NCBI RefSeq assembly: GCF_902506065.1 | Contig: NZ_LR732912.1 | Location: forward strand, 1,474,718 to 1,538,717 | Length of the DNA: 64,000 nt | Direction: 5' to 3' | Source of the DNA: Arthrobacter sp. 9V | GTDB taxonomy: Bacteria > Actinomycetota > Actinomycetes > Actinomycetales > Micrococcaceae | Translations under genes and position numbers: made by a program | The notes under the pieces: model-generated | What the model was told of the DNA's origin: nothing | What the model saw: the letters and a program-made list of their open reading frames with translations, nothing else | Databases searched by the model: none | Shown: piece by piece, positions 39,973 to 47,722 of the stretch | How positions within the stretch are numbered: the stretch's first letter is position 1 | Layout of the letters: the number at the start of each line of letters is the position of its first letter

Positions 39973-40070
39973 GCAGCAGTGGTCGGGGGAATGATCCACC
40001 GGATGAATGCGTTATGATAGGTAGTCCGACAGGAGTTCAAAGACTCTTGGCGGGTTTGGTAACAAAATAC

Positions 40071-40438
40071 GGGGATGATCGGTTTCGACGATGTTAGTCG
40101 CGACAGGTGAAGCGGGCCGAGGATGCAGAATTATCTCGTAAACGCTGTCTGCAAACCAATAAGTGCCGAATCTAAGCGCACTGACTTCGCTCTCGCTGCC
40201 TAAGCAGTAAGACAGTCCGTCAGCCCGGGGTTGCTATCGCCCCGGTTCCTGGCGTCATTTAGATAGCCACTGCTGTTTGCCTTCGTCATTGAGGTAAACG
40301 GGACTCTTAGATGACTGGGCCCGGATCAGCCACCTGTTCGCAGGATGGCTGGGGCCGAGAAAATCCGACGCGAACTGCGCCCGGAGAAGCCCTGACAAAA
40401 CGACATCGGACGGGGGTTCAATTCCCCCCATCTCCACC
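40071..40438 (+). ncRNA. ssrA: Transfer-messenger RNA (tmRNA)
   Basis: The 5' end GGGGATG (40071) pairs with CATCTCC (40429-40435) to form the tRNA-like acceptor stem, with one G-U pair. The 3' half carries the T-arm GGGGGTTCAATTCCCCC, and the end ACC is followed by C, so the terminal A of CCA is added after transcription. The message part encodes the degradation tag (40165-40203). It rescues stalled ribosomes with SmpB, encoded just upstream. The length of about 368 bases is normal for a one-piece tmRNA. Confidence 0.95.
40165..40203 (+). other. tmRNA proteolysis-tag reading frame (AESKRTDFALAA)
   Basis: The resume codon GCC at 40165 follows AATAAGT, and the frame reads A-E-S-K-R-T-D-F-A-L-A-A and ends in TAA at 40201. 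The ALAA end directs tagged proteins to ClpXP-type proteases. The tag resembles the mycobacterial ADSHQRDYALAA. Confidence 0.85.
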
Positions 40439-40441
40439 CCG

Positions 40442-40482
40442 GAAAGCCCTCGGATCCTCTGGATCCGGGGGCTTTCTTTTGT
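40442..40482 (+). terminator. Terminator of ssrA
   Basis: GAAAGCCCTCGGATCC (40442-40457) pairs with GGATCCGGGGGCTTTC (40461-40476), followed by TTTT, a classic rho-independent terminator directly after the tmRNA. Confidence 0.93.
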
Positions 40483-40612
40483 TGAAATCATGAGCGTTCA
40501 CCTAGGGCGTAGTGACTTCCGGACTACCGGCACGCGGTTGGCAGTTGTAGTGGGTAGGCGCCTTGCGGAGGTTTGCGGTGAGGCGTGGCAAGGCGTTGGC
40601 AGGAGGCGCGCG

Positions 40613-41596
40613 ATGACTACGGACCGGGCATTCGAAGAGCCTGCGGCCGGGGATGATGAAGCCCTGGACGCTTACTCGCGGATCGTCATACAAGTTGCTG
40701 AGTCGGTGACACCCCACGTTGCTGCCATCGAGATGACGAGCACAGACCGCCGCGGCCGGGTTCGCGGGGGAAGCGGTTCTGCTGTGGTCTTCACAGGTGA
40801 CGGGTACATGCTGACCAACGCCCACGTGGTGGCTGGCATACAGTCCGGCCGGGCTGTCTTCGCAGACGGCAAGCACACGGGGGTGGAGCTGGTAGGCGCG
40901 GATCCCCTCTCCGATCTCGCCATAGTCCGCGGACTGAAGGCAGCCCCGCCGCCGGCGTTGTTAGGCAACGCAGAGACGTTGAGGGTGGGCCAGTTGGTTA
41001 TTGCTGTGGGGAATCCGCTGGGTTTGGCTGGCTCGGTGACTGCAGGCGTGGTGAGCGGATTAGGACGTTCCATTCCTGTGCGGGCAGGGGAGCACAGGCG
41101 TGTGATCGAGGATGTCATCCAAACCGATGCTGCGCTCAACCCGGGTAATTCCGGTGGCGCGCTGGCCGATACACGGGGGCGCATCGTGGGTATCAACACC
41201 GCTGTTGCGGGTCTCGGGCTGGGCTTGGCGATACCTATTAACACCACAACTCAACGCATAATCGCCGCACTGCTGAAGGATGGACGGGTCCGTCGTGCTT
41301 ACCTGGGCCTGGTGAGCACTCCGATTCCCTTGGATGCCAGCGCAGTGGTGCGGACGGGCCAGAAGGAGGGCCTGCGTGTGGTGGAAGTGATCCCGGGCTC
41401 GCCGGCGGAGGTGTCCGGACTTCAGCCCGGTGATGTGGTGCTGCGCGCTCTGGGCCGTGCGGTGTCGAGTGCTGAAAGCCTGCAGAAATTGCTGTTTGCC
41501 GAGGCTATTGGCCGACCGTTCCCGTTGACGGTCCTGCGGGAAGGGAAAACAGTGGAGCTCGCTGCTGTCCCGTCGGAGATGAGCCAGCAGACCTAG
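40613..41596 (+). CDS. HtrA/DegP-like serine protease with PDZ domain, no visible membrane anchor
   Basis: This 327-residue trypsin-fold protease has its catalytic triad at H71 (TNAHVV), D101 (SDLAIV) and S180 (NPGNSGG), so it should be active. A PDZ domain occupies about 225-320 (GSPAEVSGLQPGDVVLRALG). ATG 40613 is preceded by AGGAGG at 40601-40606. A longer frame back to 40490 has no ribosome binding site and no hydrophobic stretch either. Most actinobacterial HtrA proteins have an N-terminal membrane helix or signal peptide; none is seen here, so a cytoplasmic location is inferred. It converges on the small gene at 41618. Confidence 0.88.
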   Translation: MTTDRAFEEPAAGDDEALDAYSRIVIQVAESVTPHVAAIEMTSTDRRGRVRGGSGSAVVFTGDGYMLTNAHVVAGIQSGRAVFADGKHTGVELVGADPLSDLAIVRGLKAAPPPALLGNAETLRVGQLVIAVGNPLGLAGSVTAGVVSGLGRSIPVRAGEHRRVIEDVIQTDAALNPGNSGGALADTRGRIVGINTAVAGLGLGLAIPINTTTQRIIAALLKDGRVRRAYLGLVSTPIPLDASAVVRTGQKEGLRVVEVIPGSPAEVSGLQPGDVVLRALGRAVSSAESLQKLLFAEAIGRPFPLTVLREGKTVELAAVPSEMSQQT

Positions 41597-41617
41597 CCTG
41601 CATCCGTCCTCTGCAAG

Positions 41618-41986
41618 TTAGTCCTTGCGAACATCTACTACACCTACGAACCGGCTTCCGACGCCTTCATATTCGCTGCGTACGTCACCGAGGAAGAGCT
41701 CGGGCAGTTCGCTGTTCCTGTGGGTTCCACAGAAGACGAAGGAGAAGTCCGGCCACCACTTCTTGGGGCGGACAGCCTCGGTGTATCCGCACACGGCACA
41801 CGTCAGGTGGACCCAGACCGGCCGCTTGCCGGTGCGGTTGGCCCGGGACTGTACCAGCCACGCGGGAGGATTGTCCTGCATGTCCCTGAGCTCGGCCTCG
41901 GAGAGGCGGGACGGAATGCCGTGGCGTTGGGCCATTTCCATCGGAATATCCAGGGCCAATGCGGCATCACGTCTGCTAATCACCAT
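41618..41986 (-). CDS. Conserved-looking hypothetical protein with possible metal-binding cysteines
   Basis: This 122-residue protein is of no recognised family. The N-terminal half is helical and charged (RRDAALALDIPMEMAQRHGIPSRLSEAELRDMQ). The C-terminal half contains CAVCGYTE and, 20 residues later, CGTHRN, which could coordinate a metal in a zinc-ribbon-like way. This half is tryptophan-, phenylalanine- and glycine-rich. Coding character is supported by codon bias and by its position, divergent from the MFS exporter with a 37-base gap. Confidence 0.6.
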   Translation of the reverse strand: MVISRRDAALALDIPMEMAQRHGIPSRLSEAELRDMQDNPPAWLVQSRANRTGKRPVWVHLTCAVCGYTEAVRPKKWWPDFSFVFCGTHRNSELPELFLGDVRSEYEGVGSRFVGVVDVRKD

Positions 41987-42011
41987 TCAACGATACGGGA
42001 CTTTCACGGCG

Positions 42012-42017
42012 TAGGCT
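42012..42017 (+). promoter_or_regulatory. Leaderless-type -10 element for the MFS gene
   Basis: TAGGCT lies exactly six bases before ATG 42024. With no Shine-Dalgarno sequence present, this supports a leaderless transcript and the choice of 42024 over the GTG at 42018. Confidence 0.55.
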
Positions 42018-42023
42018 GTGCAC

Positions 42024-43472
42024 ATGACTGACGCAGCGGCTCTGCTCCCGAGTACCCCGCTCCAGAAGCGCGTCCTCGTGGTGGCAATTGTGGCTTCATT
42101 CATCGCAATCCTTGATGGTTTTGTGGTGAATCTCGCACTGCCTGCCATCGGGCGGGAACTCGGGGGTGGCCTGGTCATCCAGCAGTGGGTGGTGGACGCG
42201 TACCTGCTCACGCTGGGGGCGCTGATCCTGGTGGCCGGCTCGTTGTCCGATCATTTCGGCAGGGCCCGGATTCTTGAATGGGGACTGGCCGGTTTTGCCG
42301 TTACCTCCGTGATGTGCGGGCTGGCATGGAGCGGTGAAGTACTGGTGGTTTCCCGTGCACTGCAAGGGATCGCCGGCGCCCTTCTGGTCCCCAGTTCGCT
42401 GGCCATGATCATTTCCTCGTTCTCAGGGCCGGCGCAGTCCAAGGCCATTGGTCAGTGGTCCGGGTGGACCAGCGCTGCTGCCATTGTGGGTCCGCTGATC
42501 GGCGGCGCGGCTGTGGACCTGCTGTCCTGGCGGGTGATCTTCTTCATCAATGTCATCCCGGCGGTTGCCATTTGGCCGATGCTAGCGGGTTTACGCGCGT
42601 CTGACGCCGCCAGGGACAAAAGCAAGACCATTGACTACCTGGGAGCTTTCCTGGCCATGGTCGGTCTGGGCGGCCCGGTGTATGCCTTCATTGAACAGGG
42701 GCGGATGGGATGGGGCAGCCCGCAAGTGTGGGTCCCGCTGCTGCTGGGAATAGCGGCAATGGCCTTGTTCCTGATCCATGAGGCACGGACGGCCGAGCCC
42801 ATGTTGCCCCTGCGTCTTTTCACCATCGGCAATTTTGCCTGGGGCAATCTGGCCACCCTGGCCATCTACGCCGCCATCTCCCTGGGTTTCTTCGTTTTGG
42901 GCATCTATCTTCAGCAGGTGGGTGGCATGGGAGCCACAATGGCGGGCATGGCGCTGCTTCCCGGCACTGTCATCCTCATGGTGGGCGCATCCTACTTCGG
43001 GGGTCTTGCAGGTAAGTACGGGCCCAGATGGTTCATGACTGTAGGCCCGCTACTGTGCGCTGCAGGCTTCCTCATGGCGCTCACTGTGCAGGAGCCCCTC
43101 AACTACTGGACGCAGGTGCTGCCGGGCCAAATAGTCTTTGGAATCGGTTTGGCCACCTTGGTGGCGCCTCTCACGGCTGCCATCCTCGGTGCTGTCCCTT
43201 CCGAAGAGGCAGGTATTGGTTCGGCCGTGAACAATGCTGTGGCCAGGATCGCTGGTTTGATCTCGATTGCTTTCGCCGGGGTGATTGTGGGGCCGGCCTT
43301 TACCAGGGAAGGCTTGTTCAACGCCTTGCTGGCAACGGCAGGCCTGTTCGCGTTGGGCGGGTTGGCGTCAGCTGTAGGGATCAGGAATCCCGTGCGGGCG
43401 GACGCGAGCGCCGCTCTCAGCGAACCTGATGCAGCCTCCGACGACGGCGACGCCGCCGGGCAGCGCAACTGA
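42024..43472 (+). CDS. MFS drug/metabolite exporter, DHA2 (14-helix) family
   Basis: This 482-residue proton-coupled exporter of the EmrB/QacA type has the DHA2 motif FIAILDGFVVNLALPAIGREL in the first helix. Motif A-like GSLSDHFGRARILEWG sits after helix 2, and motif C-like ALLVPSSLAMI and GPLIGGAAVDLLSWRVIFFINV in helices 4-6. Fourteen hydrophobic segments can be counted. The substrate cannot be predicted. Its stop lies 19 bases from the convergent metalloregulator gene. Confidence 0.9.
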   Translation: MTDAAALLPSTPLQKRVLVVAIVASFIAILDGFVVNLALPAIGRELGGGLVIQQWVVDAYLLTLGALILVAGSLSDHFGRARILEWGLAGFAVTSVMCGLAWSGEVLVVSRALQGIAGALLVPSSLAMIISSFSGPAQSKAIGQWSGWTSAAAIVGPLIGGAAVDLLSWRVIFFINVIPAVAIWPMLAGLRASDAARDKSKTIDYLGAFLAMVGLGGPVYAFIEQGRMGWGSPQVWVPLLLGIAAMALFLIHEARTAEPMLPLRLFTIGNFAWGNLATLAIYAAISLGFFVLGIYLQQVGGMGATMAGMALLPGTVILMVGASYFGGLAGKYGPRWFMTVGPLLCAAGFLMALTVQEPLNYWTQVLPGQIVFGIGLATLVAPLTAAILGAVPSEEAGIGSAVNNAVARIAGLISIAFAGVIVGPAFTREGLFNALLATAGLFALGGLASAVGIRNPVRADASAALSEPDAASDDGDAAGQRN

Positions 43473-43491
43473 CCTTGGGCGGGCCTTGGGG

Positions 43492-44205
43492 TCACCGGAG
43501 CGGAAGAACGCATCCTTCGTGAGCTTCGGCGCTTTGGACCCACAATGCAGAGGTGACTTCGTCCGCGAGATCGAATTCCCGGCCTTGAGCCCCGCTGCCG
43601 ATGCGCACCACCAGGGCTCCACCGAACGGTTTACGCCCTACCACTTCAATAGGTGCGTCCAAAGCGATCTCTTCTGCCGCAAGGTACCTGAGGAGGTCCG
43701 GATTCTCGTCACTGATCCGCGTGATACGCCCCGAATGGCCCTGATCGAGCTCGATCATGCGGTAGGCGTGGGGCAATTCCACCGAGCCATCGGCTGAGGG
43801 AATCGGGTCTCCGTGCGGGTCCCGGGACGGGTGGCCGAGCTTGGCGGACATCCGTTCAATGAACGTATCGGACACCGCATGCTCCAACATCTCAGCTTCG
43901 TCGTGGACTTCGTCCCAGCTATAGCCGAGTTCCTCCACAAGGTAGGTCTCAATGAGCCGGTGCCGGCGAACCATGGACAGTGCCAGGCGCATGCCCTCCG
44001 GGGTGAGCCTGATGGCGCTGTAGGGCTGGTGGTCAACCAGTCCTTGGTCCTTGAGTTTGCGCACCATTTCGGACACGGAGGAATTGGCTACCCCCAGGCG
44101 CTGGGCGAGCTGGGACGACGTAATGGGCTTGTCCTGCCACTCCGTATAGGAGTAGATGACCTTGACGTAGTCCTCAATGGAGGAGGAGGGCGTACTGGTC
44201 TTCAC
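43492..44205 (-). CDS. mntR: DtxR-family metalloregulator with MntR-type metal ligands
   Basis: This 237-residue repressor has a winged-helix DNA-binding domain (residues 8-75: SSQLAQRLGVANSSVSEMVRKLKDQG) and a dimerisation/metal domain (about 76-145). A C-terminal FeoA/SH3-like domain follows (about 155-235). The first-shell residues point to manganese. D12 (IEDYVKVIY) sits where DtxR has Met10 and MntR Asp8. E105 (HDEAEMLEH) sits where DtxR/IdeR have Cys102. H82, E86, E108 and H109 are also present. GTG 44205 is used; a TAGGCT -10 lies six bases upstream. Automatic annotation would probably call this IdeR. Its targets are likely Mn uptake genes; none is adjacent. Confidence 0.85.
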   Translation of the reverse strand: MKTSTPSSSIEDYVKVIYSYTEWQDKPITSSQLAQRLGVANSSVSEMVRKLKDQGLVDHQPYSAIRLTPEGMRLALSMVRRHRLIETYLVEELGYSWDEVHDEAEMLEHAVSDTFIERMSAKLGHPSRDPHGDPIPSADGSVELPHAYRMIELDQGHSGRITRISDENPDLLRYLAAEEIALDAPIEVVGRKPFGGALVVRIGSGAQGREFDLADEVTSALWVQSAEAHEGCVLPLR

Positions 44206-44211
44206 ACCCCA

Positions 44212-44217
44212 AGCCTA
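44212..44217 (-). promoter_or_regulatory. Leaderless-type -10 element of mntR, overlapping the upstream stop codon
   Basis: Read on the minus strand, TAGGCT is followed by six bases and the GTG start at 44205. Its first three bases are the TAG stop of the methyltransferase gene. The regulator therefore probably has its own promoter despite the close upstream gene. Confidence 0.5.
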
Positions 44218-45045
44218 CCGTGGCGCTGGACCTTGCTTCTTGAATGCCCGCCAGGTTTGCGTCATATAGGGCAAGCCGATGGATTCACCGGGGGCATGGC
44301 CAAGGTGGTCGTAGAGGTACCATTTCAGGTTTCCCATGACCTTTGCCCGGGTGGCATCATTTGCGCGTAGATAGTAGCTGCGTGACTTGGTCAATTCCAT
44401 GATGTCCTCCGGCGTCAGGGCATCCTCCCACGTGGTCAGGTGGCTCTCCAGGCCTTCGAACTCCGGTCCGATGACTGGCCGGAAGCCGGGTTTGTGGACA
44501 TCGCCTGCATGCATGATGCGTGAAAGGCGGTGTACCCAAGGTATTGAAGTGTCCAGCTGATTCCAGATCAGCCCCAGGACGGCATGCGGGCGCATGATGC
44601 GTGCAATCTCCGTGCTCGCGGCCAGGGGCTCGCACCAGTGCCAGGCTTGGGCAACGCTGACGACGTCGAATGCTGAGTCCGTCAGCCCTGTTACCTCTGC
44701 CGTTCCCTCCACCGCGTTGACGGTGGGGTAGGCCTTTCGCAGTTGCTCCAGCATGTCCGTGGAAGGATCGACGGCGGCCACCTCCAGTCCGCGTTGGACG
44801 AGGAGTGCGGTGAATTTGCCTGTACCCGCTCCGATGTCGGCTGCGGTGTGCGCCCCTGGAGGAACGAGCCAGTCCGCGGAATCCGCCGGATAACCAGGAC
44901 GCACGAGCTCGTAGTGCTCGCCGCCGTCCTGAAAGCTTTGCCCGAGCTCGAGCCTTCGGGTGGCATGCAGCTTTGGACCACGCGGTCCTGCTGGCCCGGG
45001 GATGCCGGCCGCATCATGTGCGGCGCCCTGGGAAGGCAGTGACAC
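44215..45045 (-). CDS. Class I SAM-dependent methyltransferase
   Basis: This 276-residue enzyme has a Rossmann-type methyltransferase domain. Motif I is AADIGAGTGKFT near residue 70, then the acidic VAAVDPSTDMLEQL, FDVVSVAQAWHW (motif II region) and IARIMRPHAVLGLIWNQ. It resembles the UbiE/YcgJ-like group; the substrate is unknown. GTG 45045 was chosen because AAGGAG lies six bases upstream. The preceding gene on the same strand is the riboswitch-controlled cysteine-desulfurase-like gene 71 bases away, so read-through could place this methyltransferase under SAM control too. Confidence 0.83.
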   Translation of the reverse strand: MSLPSQGAAHDAAGIPGPAGPRGPKLHATRRLELGQSFQDGGEHYELVRPGYPADSADWLVPPGAHTAADIGAGTGKFTALLVQRGLEVAAVDPSTDMLEQLRKAYPTVNAVEGTAEVTGLTDSAFDVVSVAQAWHWCEPLAASTEIARIMRPHAVLGLIWNQLDTSIPWVHRLSRIMHAGDVHKPGFRPVIGPEFEGLESHLTTWEDALTPEDIMELTKSRSYYLRANDATRAKVMGNLKWYLYDHLGHAPGESIGLPYMTQTWRAFKKQGPAPR

Positions 45046-45116
45046 GCGGAACTCCTTCAAAGGGTGGCTAAAAGTACCCTACGAATTTACCGCATTGCAT
45101 CCGGCCTTCACCGTTT

Positions 45117-46526
45117 CTAGTCGACGGTGCAGGGAGCGGCGCCGGCAGTGCCTGGAGTGTTCGGTGCCCACTCGGGGTAGCTGCGGTGGTCGTTGGCAGG
45201 AACCCAGCGGCCTTCGTCCACCACGTAGTCCCAGCCCAGTCCGTTGCGCTTGAGTTCTTCGATGCCTGCCAGCAGCCTGGTGGCGTCCTCCAACCGGGAC
45301 CCCACGCCGAAGCTGGCGCGCAAGGAACCCGAGGGGAGCCCCAGGCGCTTGAGGAGCGGGTGTGCGCAGAAGCGGCCATCACGCAGGCCCACTCCGTGCT
45401 CGGCTGCCAGATAAGCGGCAACCAATCCGGCGTCGAATCCTTCTACGGAGAAGTTGACCACACCGATGGTGTCCAGCGAATCAGTGAAGATTTTGTGCAC
45501 TGTTACGCCGTCGATCGATTCCAGGCCCTTCACCAGGTATGAGCGAATGGCTGCTTCATGAGCGTGCCATGCATCCTGGTCAAGGCCTGCCAGCACCTGA
45601 GTTGCGCGGGCGAGGGTTGCAGCACCCAGCACGTTGGGGGAGCCGCCCTCGTGCCGCGCCGGCCCGGCGGCCCAGCTGACTGAATCCAGGCGGGCTTCTC
45701 GAACCGCGCCGCCACCAGCCAGGTGGGGAGTTCCGGCGTCGAGCCAGTCCGGACGGCCTACTACCACGCCGGCGCCAAAGGGGGCGTACAACTTGTGGCC
45801 GGAGAAGACGATGTAATCGACATCGGCCTCAGTGATGTTGATCCGGCGGTGCGGTGCCAGCTGGGCGGCGTCCACCACGATCCTTGCGCCGTATTCGTGG
45901 GCAAGGGAAGCGAGCCGCGCGATGGGAAGGATTTCCCCGGTGACGTTCGAGGCGCCGGTCACGGCCAGGAGGCTGACCCCGCCCTGGGCAAGTTCGCCGC
46001 GGAGCTTGTCCAGCGTTTCGGCCAAGGTGGGTGCCGCCACGACGCTGCGGTGGGGGACTCCTTGCCAGGGAAGCAGGTTGGCGTGGTGCTCGATGTCCAG
46101 GTAGAGGACCTCGCCGGCGAACTCGCCGTCCACCTGCGGGAGGCATCCGGCCAGCAGGTTCAAGGAGTCCGTGGTGTTGCGCGTGAAGATCACGGAGTCG
46201 CCAGGGCGCCCACCAACGAACTCGCGGACGATGTTCCGTGAATTTTCGTACACCGAGGTGCTGATTTGGGAAGCGTATCCGGCTCCCCGGTGAACGCTGG
46301 CGTAGTAAGGAAGGACCTCGTTGAGGTAGGCCGAAACAATGGTCAGGGCGGGAGCCGATGCACCGTAGTCGAGGTTGGCGTAGCGGACGTGGCCACCTTG
46401 GATCAGTGGTGCCTGCAACTCAGCGCCTGTAACTGCGGCGAGAGGACGTGCCGCTGCGGCTGCCTCCGGCTGGGATTCTTCAACAAAGGAAGGAATGGTG
46501 TTTGAGTTCAACGTGACAGTGCTCAT
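45117..46526 (-). CDS. Cysteine-desulfurase-like class V aminotransferase under a SAM-IV riboswitch
   Basis: This 469-residue fold-type I PLP enzyme has the PLP lysine in IVFSGHKLYAPFGAG. NYDYGA-like LDYGASAPAL opens the catalytic domain, with VIFTRNTTDSLNLLAG, IVVDAAQLAPHRRI (PLP-binding aspartate) and SFGVGSRLEDATRLLAGI near the end. It is longer than SufS/Csd (about 410). It lacks the clear mobile cysteine loop of IscS. Start ATG 46526 is preceded by GAGGT. The SAM-IV riboswitch in its leader places it in sulfur metabolism, probably cysteine or homocysteine related. The exact reaction is not evident. Confidence 0.83.
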   Translation of the reverse strand: MSTVTLNSNTIPSFVEESQPEAAAAARPLAAVTGAELQAPLIQGGHVRYANLDYGASAPALTIVSAYLNEVLPYYASVHRGAGYASQISTSVYENSRNIVREFVGGRPGDSVIFTRNTTDSLNLLAGCLPQVDGEFAGEVLYLDIEHHANLLPWQGVPHRSVVAAPTLAETLDKLRGELAQGGVSLLAVTGASNVTGEILPIARLASLAHEYGARIVVDAAQLAPHRRINITEADVDYIVFSGHKLYAPFGAGVVVGRPDWLDAGTPHLAGGGAVREARLDSVSWAAGPARHEGGSPNVLGAATLARATQVLAGLDQDAWHAHEAAIRSYLVKGLESIDGVTVHKIFTDSLDTIGVVNFSVEGFDAGLVAAYLAAEHGVGLRDGRFCAHPLLKRLGLPSGSLRASFGVGSRLEDATRLLAGIEELKRNGLGWDYVVDEGRWVPANDHRSYPEWAPNTPGTAGAAPCTVD

Positions 46527-46584
46527 GGGACCTCGCTCAAGAGGGACCCCCATAGGGGAATCCGCGCTTGCCGCATCCGTTCCG

Positions 46585-46675
46585 GACCGGCCGGGTCGTC
46601 ACCCGGGGCACCCCACCGCGAATGGAGGGTTGCCGGCCAGCAAACCGGGGTTTAGCGCTGGCACTCGTGACCTGT
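46585..46675 (-). promoter_or_regulatory. SAM-IV riboswitch
   Basis: Read on the minus strand from 46673, the core shows GGTCACGAGTGCCAGCG, then CCCCGGTTTGCTGGCCGG, CAACCCTCC, and GGTGGGGTGCCCCGGGTGACGACC. These are the conserved elements of SAM-IV, an S-adenosylmethionine sensor restricted to Actinomycetales. The closing helix GGTCA...TGACGACC and the CCCCGG/CCGGGG-type pairings are intact. It lies 59 bases before the cysteine-desulfurase-like start. A CCCC-TAT-GGGG hairpin between aptamer and ribosome binding site could be part of the expression platform, so translational control is likely. Confidence 0.88.
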
Positions 46676-46770
46676 AAAAAAGGCTAAGGCACGTCCGGTG
46701 CCCCATCCAAAGCCGCCGCCCATTATTAAGCTCTTTGTTACGTCGAATGGAAATCTCAAGCTTGGCCGAA

Positions 46771-46810
46771 TAAAAAACGGCAGAAGCCCCTCCAAAGGGG
46801 CCTCCGCCGT
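46771..46810 (-). terminator. Terminator of the aroA-rsgA-hisN unit
   Basis: On the minus strand a stem (ACGGCGGAGGCCCCTTT and its near-complement GGAGGGGCTTCTGCCGT) is followed by TTTTTTA. It lies 45 bases past the hisN stop. Confidence 0.92.
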
Positions 46811-46854
46811 CTGAAAATTCCGTCTCCCGCGTGATCGGCGGTGCGTCCATGATG

Positions 46855-47667
46855 TTAGAGGAGGTCGTCCAATCCGGGGTTCAGTCGCTTGAGGACTTCC
46901 GAGTGCAGGATGGAGTTGGTGGCAAGGGCATTACCGCCGAAAGGACCGTCTTCGCCCTCCAATGAGGTAAAGCGACCACCGGCTTCAGTGACGATGGGGA
47001 CCAGTGCTGCCATGTCGTAGAGGTTCAATTCGGGCTCGCAGGCGATATCCACGGCACCTTCGGCCACGAGGCAGTACGACCAGAAGTCGCCGTAAGCGCG
47101 CGTGCGCCAGATGTCTTCGGTGAGCCCCAGGAATTCGTCCAGGTTGCCGCGTTCCTTCCACCCCGAAAGGCTGGAATATGACATGGAGGCGTCGGCCAGG
47201 CGCGAAACATTGGACACCTTGAGGCGTGTTGCCGAGGCGAGGGAGCGGCCCATGTACGCTCCCATGTCCTTGGCAGCCCACCATCGCTTACCCAGGGCCG
47301 GCGCGCTGACGACGCCCACAACGGGTTCCCCTTCGTCCACGAGGGCAATCAATGTTGCCCACACGGGAACGCCGCGGACGAAGTTCTTGGTGCCGTCAAT
47401 GGGATCGATGATCCAACGACGCGAACCGTGTCCACTGCTGCCAAACTCCTCGCCGAGGACCGCGTCACGCGGACGTGAACGGGACAACTGGCCGCGGATT
47501 GCTTCTTCAGCGGCCTTGTCAGCGTCAGTGACCGGCGTGAGGTCGGGCTTGGTTTCGATCTGCAGGTCCAGTGCCTTGAAGCGATCCATGGTCTGGGCGT
47601 CGACTGAATCGGCGAGGACATGGGCAAGGCGCAGGTCGTCGTTGTACGTGGAAACGGGATGGGTCAT
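46855..47667 (-). CDS. hisN: Histidinol-phosphatase, inositol-monophosphatase family
   Basis: This 270-residue Mg-dependent phosphatase has the family metal sites GEEFG (near 73), [12 protein letters not shown] (near 85-97) and [19 protein letters not shown] (near 214). The last is where histidinol-phosphatases carry the aspartate. It is assigned to HisN (last phosphatase step of histidine synthesis) rather than a generic inositol monophosphatase. The assignment rests on similarity to actinobacterial HisN, including [12 protein letters not shown] and YSSLSGWKE, and on the aroA-rsgA-hisN context common in actinobacteria. A leaderless-type -10 (TAGTTT) lies six bases before its ATG. Confidence 0.88.
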   Translation of the reverse strand: MTHPVSTYNDDLRLAHVLADSVDAQTMDRFKALDLQIETKPDLTPVTDADKAAEEAIRGQLSRSRPRDAVLGEEFGSSGHGSRRWIIDPIDGTKNFVRGVPVWATLIALVDEGEPVVGVVSAPALGKRWWAAKDMGAYMGRSLASATRLKVSNVSRLADASMSYSSLSGWKERGNLDEFLGLTEDIWRTRAYGDFWSYCLVAEGAVDIACEPELNLYDMAALVPIVTEAGGRFTSLEGEDGPFGGNALATNSILHSEVLKRLNPGLDDLL

Positions 47668-47673
47668 GCCACC

Positions 47674-47679
47674 AAACTA
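47674..47679 (-). promoter_or_regulatory. Leaderless-type -10 element of hisN
   Basis: On the minus strand TAGTTT is followed by six bases and the ATG at 47667. There is no Shine-Dalgarno sequence between. hisN may thus be transcribed separately from rsgA. Confidence 0.45.
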
Positions 47680-47722
47680 TCCTGAATCAGCCGCTGCAGC
47701 GGGGAGGTGCAGCTGGCAACGA

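Noticed and set aside
43492..44205. Annotation as iron-dependent IdeR
   Set aside because: The key cysteine and methionine of the iron-type site are replaced by glutamate and aspartate, so MntR is the better call.
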